From an uncultured Eubacteriales bacterium (GTDB lineage: Bacteria; Bacillota; Clostridia; Oscillospirales; Acutalibacteraceae): 64,000 bases of DNA. The position numbers and the translations under genes were made by a program. Of the stretch, positions 24,883-34,381 are shown piece by piece (positions within the stretch are counted from its first letter, which is position 1; each line of letters starts with the position of its first letter). Below the pieces are notes generated by a model. That model was not told the origin of the DNA and searched no databases. It saw nothing but the letters and a program-made list of their open reading frames with translations. The DNA is taken from the NCBI GenBank assembly GCA_900317025.1, contig ONFG01000005.1:28567-92566 (forward strand), written 5' to 3'.

Positions 24883-26583
24883 TTAGAGCATGTCCTCGCT
24901 CGCTGCTTCCATCATCGTCTCGAGCGAGATGATACCGGAGATAACGTTCATTCTGAGGTTCTCTCTCATCGAGATCATGCCCTCTTCTACGGCGATGGCG
25001 TTGATATCCTCGGTCGCCTTATCCTGCTGGATCGCACGTCTGATAGCGGGCGATACCATGAGTACCTCGTGAACTGCAAGACGCCCTTTATGACCGGACT
25101 TGTTGCAGCGCTCGCAGCCGCCCTCGGGCGCTCTGTAAAGCTTAATCTCGAGCGAGTCATCGTCGATGCCGAGAAGCTCCAGCTCTCTTGCGCCGGCGAT
25201 GTACGGCTCCTTGCAGTTTACGCAGAGCCTTCTTACAAGTCGCTGTGCGATAACGCCGATGACGGTCGAGGAAACCATGAACGGCTCAACGCCCATGTCG
25301 ACAAGTCGGATGATCGACGAAGCGGCGTTGTAGGTATGAAGTGTAGAGAGCACCAAGTGGCCCGTAACGGCGGCGGACGCAGCGATCTCGGCGGTCTCCT
25401 TGTCTCGAATCTCACCGATCATGATGATATCCGGGTCCTGACGAAGAATTGAACGAAGTGCGCTTGCGAACGTAAGGCCTGCCTTTGCGTTGATATCTAC
25501 CTGGTTGATTCCGGGGATGATCATCTCGACAGGGTTCTCAACGGTGATGATGTTGATATCCTCTCTCATTACGCCCTTAAGACCTGTGTAAAGCGTTGTA
25601 GACTTACCGGAACCTGTAGCGCCCGTTACAAGAATGATGCCGCGGTTCGAGGTAAGGAGCTTATCAAATTTAGCAAGGTTCTCGGGAAGGAAACCGATCG
25701 CATTCTTATCCATTTTAAGACCGAGGGCCGTCGTAATACGGGCGCAGACCTTCTCGCCAAATACAACGGGAAGGATCGAAATACGCATGTCGATCTCAAG
25801 ATTTCCGAGGCGGTAGTTGATACGACCGTCCTGAGGGATACGTTTCTCGGCGATGTTCATGCCGCCGATGAACTTGATACGGGAGGTAACCGAAGGAGCA
25901 AGCTGCGAGCTTGTCTCCATGTACTTCTGGAGCTTACCGTCGATACGGAAGCGAATAAGCATTACCTCCTCCATCGGCTCTATGTGAATATCGGAGGTCT
26001 TTAATCTTACTGCCTCCTCGATCATGTTGTTTACGAAACGGATGATCGGCTGATCGTCCGCTGCTGCCTTAGCCGCATCGATCTCTTCTTCCTTGCCGGA
26101 CTGGCTTACCTGGCTTGAGATAAACTCTCGTGCCTCGTCCATAGCTCTCTTGGAAGCGTAAAGCGCCTGATGAGCCTTCTGGATCTGAGAGGGAGCTGCT
26201 ATAACCGTCTGGAGCTGCATCTTCGTCGTTGTCTGGATCTTGTTGAGGCCCTTATAATCGAGCGGGTCGGCAACTGCGATCGTCAGCGTTCGGTCGATGA
26301 CCTCAAGAGGAACGACGTTGCACTGTTCGGAAAGCTCCGCAGAAATGACGTTTGAAAGCTCGTCCTTGAGTTCAATCTCGTCGAGATCAACGTAAGGAAT
26401 CGAAAACTGCTTTGAAAGCGCAAAGCAGACCTTATCTTCCTCACAAAACTTTTCTTTGAATAAGATCTCGCCCAGACGAAGACCACTCTGCTTCTGCATG
26501 CTCAAAGCCTGATCGAGCTGATCGGGCGTAATGGCGCCCATGTTGATTAATATCTGACCGATTTTCAAGCTGCTTGCTCTCAT
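24883..26583 (-). CDS. pilB: Type IV pilus assembly ATPase PilB
   Basis: Extension ATPase of 566 residues. The T2SSE N-terminal domain (about 50-140) includes FSIPYVDLDEIEL. The ATPase domain has Walker A GATGSGKSTT (321-330), an Asp box (ITVENPVEM), Walker B (DPDIIMIGEIRD) and a His box (TGHLVLSTLHTYNA). A tetracysteine zinc site (LCVNCKEPY and CERCNKSGHKGR, about 455-490) is present, as usual in PilB but absent in PilT. GGAG lies 11 bases before the ATG. It is separated from pilT by about 150 AT-rich bases. Confidence 0.94.
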   Translation of the reverse strand: MRASSLKIGQILINMGAITPDQLDQALSMQKQSGLRLGEILFKEKFCEEDKVCFALSKQFSIPYVDLDEIELKDELSNVISAELSEQCNVVPLEVIDRTLTIAVADPLDYKGLNKIQTTTKMQLQTVIAAPSQIQKAHQALYASKRAMDEAREFISSQVSQSGKEEEIDAAKAAADDQPIIRFVNNMIEEAVRLKTSDIHIEPMEEVMLIRFRIDGKLQKYMETSSQLAPSVTSRIKFIGGMNIAEKRIPQDGRINYRLGNLEIDMRISILPVVFGEKVCARITTALGLKMDKNAIGFLPENLAKFDKLLTSNRGIILVTGATGSGKSTTLYTGLKGVMREDINIITVENPVEMIIPGINQVDINAKAGLTFASALRSILRQDPDIIMIGEIRDKETAEIAASAAVTGHLVLSTLHTYNAASSIIRLVDMGVEPFMVSSTVIGVIAQRLVRRLCVNCKEPYIAGARELELLGIDDDSLEIKLYRAPEGGCERCNKSGHKGRLAVHEVLMVSPAIRRAIQQDKATEDINAIAVEEGMISMRENLRMNVISGIISLETMMEAASEDML

Positions 26584-26743
26584 AGAATAGAAGACTCCTT
26601 TGCAAAAAATGATGTTAAATGTTATCAGACAATGTTTAGATATTATGATCCGAACGCCTGCCGCGCCGGTTCGTTTACCCTCCTATGCATTTATATGCAT
26701 TTACACGCCCGCTTTTTCGGTGAGCTTGTAAATAAATATAAAC

Positions 26744-26786
26744 AACTTCGGCGCACCGGCGTCGGCTGCCTTTCGGCGCCGAAGTT
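26744..26786 (-). terminator. Hairpin between pilD and pilB
   Basis: AACTTCGGCGC against GGCGCCGAAGTT forms a strong stem, followed on the minus strand by GTTTATATTTATTT. It lies inside the pil operon, so it may reduce rather than stop transcription into pilB, pilT and pilC. Confidence 0.6.
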
Positions 26787-26798
26787 ATAGTCAAAGTA

Positions 26799-27566
26799 TC
26801 AGGGCAGCGTATCCATTTCAAGAACTGCCTTGTACATCGCAAAGAGCGACTCAAACCACGGTCTCGAAACGACCGTCGCCGCCGCCGCGATGCAGAGATA
26901 CGGGCCCATCGGGAGATATTTGCCCTCTTTGCCGATATCATCGCCGGCGAATATGAGCACGAGAAAATGAATCGCCGCGATAAACGACGCCAGAACGATC
27001 ATGACCAGAACATACTTCCAGCCCAGCATCACTCCGAGTGCCGCGAGAAGCTTGATGTCGCCGAAGCCGAAGCCCTCCTTTTTCAGCACGAACATACTGA
27101 AAAGATCAAGCAGGACCAAAAATCCTGCGCCCGCGGCCGCGCCGATAAGCGGCTCATACCACTTTGAGACGAAGCTCTTCGTCGTAAGCAGATCGGTCAC
27201 CGCGAAGGCAATCGCAAAAACAGCCACAGCGATTGTAAACTGATCGGGAATGATCGTGTACTTTGCGTCTGACGCCGCAACGAGCGCCAAAACAAAGAAA
27301 ATGACCACCGCAACAAAAAGCTCCGCCGACAGACCATTTGTCATTACGCTTGCGGCAAAGGCGACTGCCAGCGACGCGCCCATGATAAGGCCGTGCTTTT
27401 TAAAAACATAGCGCTTGCCGCTCTTCAGCTCCTCCGACGGCTCTTCGTCGTAGTCGCAAAGCCACTTTGCGGGGATCCTGTTTAGTATTAAGCAGCCCGG
27501 CAGTCCGGCGGCAAAGCCGAGGACTGCCATAAGGATGGCTGCAATGATCGTTGTTGTACTAACCAT
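26799..27566 (-). CDS. pilD: Prepilin peptidase (A24, PilD-like)
   Basis: Membrane aspartyl protease that would cut type III signal peptides of pilins, about 255 residues with six to seven helices. The two active-site aspartates are in ALVAASDAKYTIIPDQF and GFGFGDIKLLAALG (the GxGD motif). The N-terminal methylase part with its four zinc cysteines, present in many PilD proteins, is reduced to LPGCLILNRIPAKWLCDYDE with only two Cys. The ATG at 27566 is chosen; a TTG at 27575 is in frame and neither has a good ribosome binding site. It lies between pilO and pilB. Confidence 0.85.
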   Translation of the reverse strand: MVSTTTIIAAILMAVLGFAAGLPGCLILNRIPAKWLCDYDEEPSEELKSGKRYVFKKHGLIMGASLAVAFAASVMTNGLSAELFVAVVIFFVLALVAASDAKYTIIPDQFTIAVAVFAIAFAVTDLLTTKSFVSKWYEPLIGAAAGAGFLVLLDLFSMFVLKKEGFGFGDIKLLAALGVMLGWKYVLVMIVLASFIAAIHFLVLIFAGDDIGKEGKYLPMGPYLCIAAAATVVSRPWFESLFAMYKAVLEMDTLP

Positions 27567-27597
27567 ATTTTTCAAAACAAGCCAATGCGCAGACGCA

Positions 27598-28242
27598 TTA
27601 CATAGCTGCCTCTGTATCGGTCTCTTCTGTCTCGGGCTGTACTACTATGTTCTGGTTGAAGTAGTAGAGATAGATCTCCATTGATGCACTGAGCGGCTCG
27701 CCGACGATCTCACTGTCAGAGTCGTAGACATACTCGGGGCTTGCGTCAAGAGATCTGACATAGTAAGCGCCTACCGATTCCTCTTCAACGTATTTGAGGA
27801 ACTTGATAAGCTGCTCTCTTTCTGCGAGGCAGTCGATCTTGATCGTTACGTAGTAGAGCGGGTTGCCCTCTGCCGTTACGGTGCCGCTCTCGTCCTCGAT
27901 AGCATCACTCTGTTCAAAGGATCTTACCTCGATCTCGTTGGCAACAAGGTTGTTGTTGAGATCTTCAAGCGTCGACTCAGGCTCTACGAACATATCTTTT
28001 CTGTAACGCTCCCACTCTTCGGTGAGCTTTGCGATATCAGCCTCGATAACATCCTGGTTCTCGATCGACTGATCGTAATACGCGATAGTGTCGAGCGCCT
28101 CCTGATGCTCCGCGTCCATCGTAGGCTTTTTGTTCTTGTAAGGCATATATACCGTGGGAACGAATGCGGCGATAGCAATAATAACTACTACTACTACAAT
28201 AAGAGCTCCCGGTACCTTTTTATTGTTTTCACTCTTCGCCAT
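27598..28242 (-). CDS. pilO: PilO-like alignment-complex protein
   Basis: A 214-residue bitopic protein: a short basic cytoplasmic start, a helix at about 11-30 (VPGALIVVVVVIIAIAAFVP), a coiled coil (about 40-90), and a ferredoxin-like extracellular domain with YYVTIKIDCLAEREQLIKFL followed by ASMEIYLYYFNQ. This matches PilO, partner of PilN in the assembly platform. It starts four bases after the end of the pilM-pilN fusion. The acidic tail is short. Confidence 0.8.
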   Translation of the reverse strand: MAKSENNKKVPGALIVVVVVIIAIAAFVPTVYMPYKNKKPTMDAEHQEALDTIAYYDQSIENQDVIEADIAKLTEEWERYRKDMFVEPESTLEDLNNNLVANEIEVRSFEQSDAIEDESGTVTAEGNPLYYVTIKIDCLAEREQLIKFLKYVEEESVGAYYVRSLDASPEYVYDSDSEIVGEPLSASMEIYLYYFNQNIVVQPETEETDTEAAM

Positions 28243-28246
28243 TTTA

Positions 28247-30040
28247 TCATTCCTCCATTGTCGACGAAAGGATATCGTCATAATTTGTACCGTTGCTTAT
28301 ATCGGTATGGTGACCGTCAAACTCGCCTTCTGCGACCGTCTCTTCCTTTTTTTCAAAGCCGTTGACATTGAAGGTGTGCGAAACACTGACTGTCTCGATT
28401 GTTTCTTCCTTCTCGTTGTCGCCCTCGCCGGACTTGACCGTCTCGGTTTGCTTCTGAGTAGAGTAGTTCGTGCTGAGATAGAAGAAGCCGTTTGCGTTGA
28501 TCTTCTGTCTGAGGATCTGGTAATCGTCAAGAGACTTGACAACGAAGTTCGTTGTGATCGTCTTGTCGTCGCTGTTAACGGAGTAGCTGTCAACGGACTC
28601 TACCTCGTCGGTAAGCTGAATGAATACCTGATCGAGGATATCGCAAACATTTGCCGTCGACTTCGGAAGAGCTGCCATATCCTTCTCGGCGTTGGCCATC
28701 TTCTCGTGAAGTGTGATCTGATCCTGAAGCAGCTGCTTGATCTCGTCGTACTTTACATCGTTGAGCTTTGCGGCGTCCTGCTGCTTACGCACTTCAAGGC
28801 CGTAGGATCTCATACCGATGAAGACCATTACACCAACCGCAACTACGGCTATCGCCATGGCGCCGACGTTTGCGAGACTGGCTGCTGCGCCGCCGAGGTC
28901 AACGCTCTTGCCGCCTGTGATGGCAGCGAGGTTGTTCTCACTCTGAGCGCCACTGTTTACGATATAGGAATATGTATAGAAGCAAGCTGTCTTGTAGCCG
29001 GCTTCGTCGGTCTCTTTTGTGATGATTGGAACGTTTGTAAGGGAGGTGAATGCATCCGAAATAAGGTTGATCTCGTCAGCCTGTACGCTGATCGTTCTCA
29101 GGTGCTTGAGCACACCGGGGATATATGCCGCAAAGTCGCTGGCGTAGATCTGGTCAAGCTCGATACGCAGGCTGAGAAGTACCATTCGCAGGCTTCTTAC
29201 TACGTCGTTGGAGAAGTTCTCGAAGATCTGGCGCATCTCGCGTCCTGCCTGCCTCGAGTTACATTTCTCGGAAATGCCGACGCCGTACTTTCTGATTACC
29301 TCGAACGCCTCTTCAAGAGTACAGTTCTGGTCTGCTGCGAATACATTTACTATGTCGCCCAACGGGAGCGGGAATGAGTGAGCGTAAACAGGCACTCCCT
29401 TCTGCATAACAACGAGCCTTGCCGAGCAGAAGTCGATGCTGATAAGAGCAACCGACTTATCGAAGCTGTTGATGCCCTGCTTTGCGATCTTTATCATGCT
29501 GACCGTCGGCGGAATGAGCTTGTAGAGCGTAAGAGACTGCTCTCTGAACGCCGTCTTGAGCTCCTCAACGTAAGACTTGGGCATGATGTATACGTTTGCA
29601 CCGAGCTGTGCCGACTCGTCTTCCTTCTGGTTGCCGGCGCCGTACTCGCAGTTGATGAGCGAGTAGTTGCTGATATCGTCGCTGATGAGACCCTTTGCCT
29701 CGTTCTCTGCGAAGATCCTCAAATACTTATCCTTTGCAGGCGTATGCTGATACTCCTGACTGATAAGCTGGTCGCACTCGGCGCAGAGGATAACGTCCTT
29801 GATGTCGATCTTCGCATTGCGCATAGACATCTTGACAACCTCGGCAAGATCTCTGGGGAAGTTCCACGCCTGACCTCTCAGACTCTCGGGAAGGAATACT
29901 ATCAGAGGCTCTTTGAACGTAACTTCGTAATCAGGCTTCTTTGCATCACGGTCTTTGCCGCTGCTGATAAAAGCTTTACCGGATTCAGCAGGCGTAATGC
30001 AAACATAGTATTTAGACACCTGAACAATTACATATTTCAT
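28247..30040 (-). CDS. PilM-PilN fusion protein of the type IV pilus
   Basis: A 597-residue protein. Residues 1-340 have the actin-like layout of PilM (VIVQVSKYYVCITPAE; SVALISIDFCSARLVVMQKG; a substrate-binding cleft with Asp and Gly residues). A single helix lies at about 388-410 (AMAIAVVAVGVMVFIGM), followed by a coiled coil (about 415-460) and a small alpha/beta domain (VDSYSVNSDDKTITTNFVVKS), the layout of PilN. In most bacteria these are two genes. The C-terminus is acidic. It is the first gene of the operon, driven by a promoter at 30133-30162. Confidence 0.82.
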   Translation of the reverse strand: MKYVIVQVSKYYVCITPAESGKAFISSGKDRDAKKPDYEVTFKEPLIVFLPESLRGQAWNFPRDLAEVVKMSMRNAKIDIKDVILCAECDQLISQEYQHTPAKDKYLRIFAENEAKGLISDDISNYSLINCEYGAGNQKEDESAQLGANVYIMPKSYVEELKTAFREQSLTLYKLIPPTVSMIKIAKQGINSFDKSVALISIDFCSARLVVMQKGVPVYAHSFPLPLGDIVNVFAADQNCTLEEAFEVIRKYGVGISEKCNSRQAGREMRQIFENFSNDVVRSLRMVLLSLRIELDQIYASDFAAYIPGVLKHLRTISVQADEINLISDAFTSLTNVPIITKETDEAGYKTACFYTYSYIVNSGAQSENNLAAITGGKSVDLGGAAASLANVGAMAIAVVAVGVMVFIGMRSYGLEVRKQQDAAKLNDVKYDEIKQLLQDQITLHEKMANAEKDMAALPKSTANVCDILDQVFIQLTDEVESVDSYSVNSDDKTITTNFVVKSLDDYQILRQKINANGFFYLSTNYSTQKQTETVKSGEGDNEKEETIETVSVSHTFNVNGFEKKEETVAEGEFDGHHTDISNGTNYDDILSSTMEE

Positions 30041-30132
30041 TTTGTGACTGCACCACCCTAATTATTAATTTCGACCAAACATTTTGATCTCCGGACAGAG
30101 ACCCGCGCTTAGCCGCACTATGATACAATATA

Positions 30133-30162
30133 ATTATACAATAGGTATGCCGTTGTTTTCAA
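30133..30162 (-). promoter_or_regulatory. Sigma-A promoter for the pil operon
   Basis: Minus strand TTGAAA, 18-base spacer, TATAAT, about 90 bases before the pilM-pilN start codon. Confidence 0.75.
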
Positions 30163-30451
30163 TGCAAATAATTGTACAAATTACACTCGAAATTCTGTGC
30201 AATATTGCTTTATTATTCAAATCTTGGTTGTTTGCGGGCCATTTTTTTGTTATAAGTCTACATTTTCTTTCAATATTCCCGATATTTTTAAGTCTTTAAC
30301 AGAAATTTAAATTTCTTCGGCAATTTGCACAGTCGTTCCCGGCGTCCCGCTCTTCCGACACCCCGAAGCACATTTTTTATTGTTATTTTACACAAAGAAT
30401 ATTTAGACTGTTTTGTTGATATATACAACAAAAGAATTCGCGCTTCCAAGC

Positions 30452-30482
30452 AAAAAAAACCTCCCGGCAAGAAGCCGGGAGG
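30452..30482 (-). terminator. Terminator of the scaffoldin gene
   Basis: CCTCCCGGC-TTCTT-GCCGGGAGG on the minus strand, followed by TTTTTTTTG. Confidence 0.93.
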
Positions 30483-30525
30483 CAAATATTTAATCTTAAC
30501 GCATTATTTGAAATTGACGGTAATA

Positions 30526-33500
30526 TCAGTTCTTGAACTTGATGGTAACTTCGATCTCCTTACCGGTCCTTGTGTCGTCGGTGTAGTTGATCGAGTAACG
30601 GAGAACAGAAAGTGCGTCTGCCGATGTGATAGTGTCATCAGCGTCGACGTCTGCCGCGACCGTCGGGATCTCTTCGAGTGTCTGGATCTCAAGACCTGTT
30701 CTGAGGATCACAACGGCGTCTGCCGATGTGATAGTCTTGTCGTCGTCAACGTCGCCGAAGAGGATAAGGACTGCGCGTGTATCCGTGTCTTTACCAGGGT
30801 CTACGGGTGTAGGTGTAACGTCGCCGCCCTGACCGTCGTACTTGAAGTCGTCGTCGGTAGCAGACGTTACGGCGTATACCATCGTTGTTCCCGTGGTATC
30901 GAAGTCGTTGAGGAGGTAGTCGTAGAACTCCTCTACCTTGTAGCTCAGAACTGTCTCAGAGCCGGAGATATCCTTGAGCGCGTAGAACGTGAATACTACG
31001 AGGTCTGTCTCCGCCTTGAGGTCTGTGCCGTTCTCGTCAAACATCTCGCCCCAGCGAATAACGCCCTTGGACGTCTGAACGTCGAAGTGACCTGTCTCTC
31101 TGGTGTAGCCGAGATAATAGAGCGCGCTGTCGTCGTAGTTGAGCTGCTCAACGATACCGAGTGCTCTCTCTGCGTCGATAGCCTTGCAGTATGCCTTAAC
31201 GTAGTTGCCTTCCTTAGCGGTTACGGGAACGCGGCCGTCGCCTCTTGCTACAATGGAAGCCGTAGCGCTTGTCGTTGCAACTGCGTCGAACGATACGTCG
31301 TCAAAGTTGTAGAACTCTTCAACAGCGAAGGTAAGAACGTCATCGGAAGCCGTGATATCCTTCGTTGCTGTGAATGTGAGAACAGCTACTTCTGTCTCGT
31401 TTGTAAGGTCAACGCCCTTGTTGGAGCTGTCCATATCGAAGAGTACGCTCCATGCAACTCTGCCGTCGGAAGCGTCTGCATTGATAACGCCGAGGGAGCT
31501 TGCTGCGTCCTTGTTGTACTTGAGTGCAGAGGTGTCGAAATCAACGATCTCAACTATGCCTGCTGCAGCCTTTGCGTCTTTAGCCTTGAAGGAAACTCCG
31601 ACTCTGTCACCCTTGTTTGCAACAACGCTGATCTTTCTTGCGTCGCCCGTAACAGGTGCGGGATCGTTGCCCGCCTTGGCAGTTCTTGCCTCGATGAGCG
31701 AAAGGTCTGCGTCATTTCCGTTTGCGTCGAAAACTTCCTTGACAGTGTTCGTTCCGATAACGCCGTCAACATCCTTAAGTACCTTAAATCGGATCGTTAC
31801 GAGGTCGGACTTGCCGCTGCCGTCAATGCTCATGGAATTCCATCTGATAAGGCCTGTCGTCTGATTAACGGCAACATCGATGGAGTTGAGCTTCTTATTA
31901 TCTACATATTCGATAACGTCGGAATCATAAACGAAGTTGGAGGATACGCCCTCAAATTTCGAGAGGTCGCCGCTGAATGTTACTTCGATAATGTCGCCGA
32001 CGCTGCCCTTAGCCTTGATCTGGAGAACGCCCGGCTCGACGTAAACGTTCTCGTCCGTGTCGGTCGATTCGCCGCCGGAGGTAACCTTTGCAGCGCCTGT
32101 TACACAGTTAAGCGGAGCGTTAATAAAGTAGTAGTTGTAAGAATCTCTTACCGTGTTGACGCCTACCTGGCCGTTCGATTCGGAAAGTGCCTCGAACGTA
32201 AGCTTAACTGCGTCAACAGGGGCGGACGGAGTCACAGGTTCGCTGCCGTCGCCGAACTGGATGTTCCAGAGGACCTCGCCGTCCTTCGTCTTGTTGACCT
32301 GAACACTGTCCGCAAGAGCATTGCTGCCCGTGAGCTTAAACTTTGTGGTGTCGTAGGTGAAGGAGGAGGAAACGCCGAGAAGCTCGCTGAGATTCTTGAC
32401 GGAAAGTGTAACGTCTACCGTGTCGCCCTTCTTAACGGAAGCGTTGACTGCCGTAGCCGGATCGCCGAGGTCGCCCGGTCTGGGCTGCTCGTCGGTGTCA
32501 CTGTCTGCCGGAGTCGGTGTCGGAGTCGGTGTCGGAGTCGGGGTCGGGGTCGGTGTCGGCTCCTCGGAATCGCTGTCTACCGGAGTAGGCGTAGGAGTCG
32601 GGGTCGGGGTCGGAGTGGGTGTCGGAGTCGGGTTGATCGTACCGTTGCCGACAGAAGCCAGCTTAGCCGTGATAACGTCAATATCGTCCTTCTCCTTTGA
32701 TGTGCTGGGGTCTGCGGAATAATCGCCCAGCGCATTGTCTACCATAGAGAGATCATAAGGGATACAGTCAAGTGCCGATTCGCCTCTTGTAGCGACCAGC
32801 ATAGCGCCTATACCGTTCGATGTGAGATAATCCTTCGTAATGCCGAGAGTTGCGAACGGGATCTTCATCTCGTAGAAGGAATCGAAAGTGGTGTCGTGAC
32901 TCTTTGTAGCGTAATCCACCCAATCGGCATTGTCATCGCACACGTCGGCAGGATCTTCGGAACCGTCCAGTCCCCAGATCTGCGAATTGATATTTGTGGT
33001 ATCCATTTTGTATTCGATACCGCCCTTGGCAAAACCAACGCAGCCATCCGTGTAATCGGTGTTGCCCTGTGCGTCTACAGCCTTGAACATTGAAGGCTCG
33101 CCAAGCCCCGGCTTGCCGCTCATATAGAAAAGTCGGTCAACGTGAGTATCGAATTCAAGTCCCATTTTCTGGCCCCAGATAGAACCGCCCGATGTGTTCT
33201 TGTTGGACATAGATACACTTGACGGGTCTATGCTCAGCGCAAGAATAAGCGGAACATCGAGGACACGACCGCCATCGCTGAGCGGACCGTCGCCAGACCT
33301 TGCCCATGTGTCGGTTGTATTGACCATCTGCCAGCCGATGTAAAGATTAGTGTCGTCCCACGCCGCATACAGTGCATATGTGTCAAGAACGCAGTTCTCA
33401 TGACCGCCTTTCCAATGATTGGCAACGTCCCATGCTGCGCCCTGCGCAATTTTCATGCTTTCATCCCAATCACTTGCGCTGCCGTCGATCGTGATCGTAG

Positions 33501-33663
33501 CTTCCTTACCTATGCCGGTTCCATTGGTCGAGTAGTACTTCGCCAGGCTTCCCGCTCCGGAGTCAGCTGCCCCTACAGTAGCGGCAGACGCCGTGAGCAT
33601 GTTGCTCGAAAGAAGAGCAGCAGCGAGCAAAGAGCTCAGAAGCCTATGGTGTCTTCTTGCCAT
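30526..33663 (-). CDS. Secreted scaffoldin: CBM9-like domain, four cohesin-like modules, dockerin
   Basis: A 1045-residue secreted protein. Signal peptide 1-28 ([13 protein letters not shown]...ASA). Residues 40-320 form a DOMON/CBM9-like beta domain ([34 protein letters not shown]), probably carbohydrate-binding. A (PT)n linker with VDSDSEE spans 345-396. Four repeats of about 125 residues (404-527, 541-665, 675-806, 811-932) have the cohesin pattern: V.V..G..V.V, YD...., I/V.W..MF, VVFTF.AL.D..G. The C-terminal dockerin (969-1035) has two calcium loops, [13 protein letters not shown] and [13 protein letters not shown]. It therefore offers several docking sites and can itself dock. There is no membrane anchor or sortase signal. 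GGAGGT precedes the ATG. Confidence 0.82.
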   Translation of the reverse strand: MARRHHRLLSSLLAAALLSSNMLTASAATVGAADSGAGSLAKYYSTNGTGIGKEATITIDGSASDWDESMKIAQGAAWDVANHWKGGHENCVLDTYALYAAWDDTNLYIGWQMVNTTDTWARSGDGPLSDGGRVLDVPLILALSIDPSSVSMSNKNTSGGSIWGQKMGLEFDTHVDRLFYMSGKPGLGEPSMFKAVDAQGNTDYTDGCVGFAKGGIEYKMDTTNINSQIWGLDGSEDPADVCDDNADWVDYATKSHDTTFDSFYEMKIPFATLGITKDYLTSNGIGAMLVATRGESALDCIPYDLSMVDNALGDYSADPSTSKEKDDIDVITAKLASVGNGTINPTPTPTPTPTPTPTPTPVDSDSEEPTPTPTPTPTPTPTPTPADSDTDEQPRPGDLGDPATAVNASVKKGDTVDVTLSVKNLSELLGVSSSFTYDTTKFKLTGSNALADSVQVNKTKDGEVLWNIQFGDGSEPVTPSAPVDAVKLTFEALSESNGQVGVNTVRDSYNYYFINAPLNCVTGAAKVTSGGESTDTDENVYVEPGVLQIKAKGSVGDIIEVTFSGDLSKFEGVSSNFVYDSDVIEYVDNKKLNSIDVAVNQTTGLIRWNSMSIDGSGKSDLVTIRFKVLKDVDGVIGTNTVKEVFDANGNDADLSLIEARTAKAGNDPAPVTGDARKISVVANKGDRVGVSFKAKDAKAAAGIVEIVDFDTSALKYNKDAASSLGVINADASDGRVAWSVLFDMDSSNKGVDLTNETEVAVLTFTATKDITASDDVLTFAVEEFYNFDDVSFDAVATTSATASIVARGDGRVPVTAKEGNYVKAYCKAIDAERALGIVEQLNYDDSALYYLGYTRETGHFDVQTSKGVIRWGEMFDENGTDLKAETDLVVFTFYALKDISGSETVLSYKVEEFYDYLLNDFDTTGTTMVYAVTSATDDDFKYDGQGGDVTPTPVDPGKDTDTRAVLILFGDVDDDKTITSADAVVILRTGLEIQTLEEIPTVAADVDADDTITSADALSVLRYSINYTDDTRTGKEIEVTIKFKN
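32476..32631 (-). repeat. (Pro-Thr)n linker microsatellite in the scaffoldin
   Basis: Hexamer repeat (GGAGTC/GGTGTC on the plus strand) encoding PTPTPT, interrupted by VDSDSEE. The same design and near-identical VDSDSDD spacers recur in the amylase at 51013-51144. Confidence 0.9.
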
Positions 33664-34381
33664 AATAAATTACCTCCAATCAAATATTTGCGGAATAGTT
33701 CAAGTTGCCCTTATCCCAACTTTATACATTATATAGTATAAACCTTTGAAAAAAATTTAACAAGTCTTTTTCTGCTATTCCAAAATATTTGTAGGACTTG
33801 TTAAAACGCACTCGGCATTTTTGTACAAGTTACCGTTTTGTATCAAAAAACGAATACAAAGTTTTAACATAAACATCACATTAAAAAATCGGACGATTTT
33901 TTCGTCATTTTACGCCGTAAAAAATCATCTTTTTGCGGCACGGTAGAGTGAATCGTATTTGTGCGACAACTCTCCGGAGTATACCCTTCCGGCGCATTGT
34001 ACACTCACGCGTCACCGATACAAGATCACATCTTCCGACATAACGTGATACGCGGTCACTCCGAATGCGCATGAACACCTTCCCCACGCAAACGCAAACG
34101 TAACCGTCCCCGTTTTTCACAAATAACCATATACAAAAGTTGCCGCTTTTATTGATATATACTGACAGTACGCGCTTACATTAAAAAATATATCGTTATT
34201 TTGCACAGTTTATATTCATAAGTTATATTAATATGTACGAAATCACTTTCAAGTGTGTTTTTTGTGTTGACTGCCGCACTCCAAGGTGGTATTATTTATA
34301 CAGGAAGAAAAGACCCGGTATGGTACGCCATATCGGTCGTTTGTGACTACAGACGAAATATGGAAAAGGAGGAACGCATTT
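33664..34381. other. Intergenic region between scaffoldin and dockerin-CAP genes
   Basis: About 720 bases between divergent genes. It holds an AT-rich stretch with a TATAAT next to the scaffoldin start (about 33728-33733 on the minus strand), a GC-richer middle (33930-34110) with no convincing coding frame or fold, and the promoter at 34201-34229. The length suggests control of both secreted-protein genes from this region. Confidence 0.5.
34201..34229 (+). promoter_or_regulatory. Sigma-A promoter for the dockerin-CAP gene
   Basis: TTGCAC, 17-base spacer, TATATT, giving a 5' leader of about 145 bases. Confidence 0.6.

Larger units (their letters stand above)
30041..30525. other. Intergenic region between the scaffoldin and pil operon
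   Basis: About 485 bases of AT-rich DNA holding the pil operon promoter (30133-30162) and the scaffoldin terminator (30452-30482). The remaining bases, roughly 30170-30450, show no gene or repeat I can support. Confidence 0.6.

Noticed and set aside
30325-32700. Long open frame on the plus strand opposite the scaffoldin gene
   Set aside because: It is the complement of a GC-rich repetitive coding sequence, has no ribosome binding site, and its product is Cys/Val/Arg-rich low complexity with no domain.
33905-34120. Small minus-strand frame in the scaffoldin-CAP intergenic region
   Set aside because: No ribosome binding site, odd composition, no recognisable domain.
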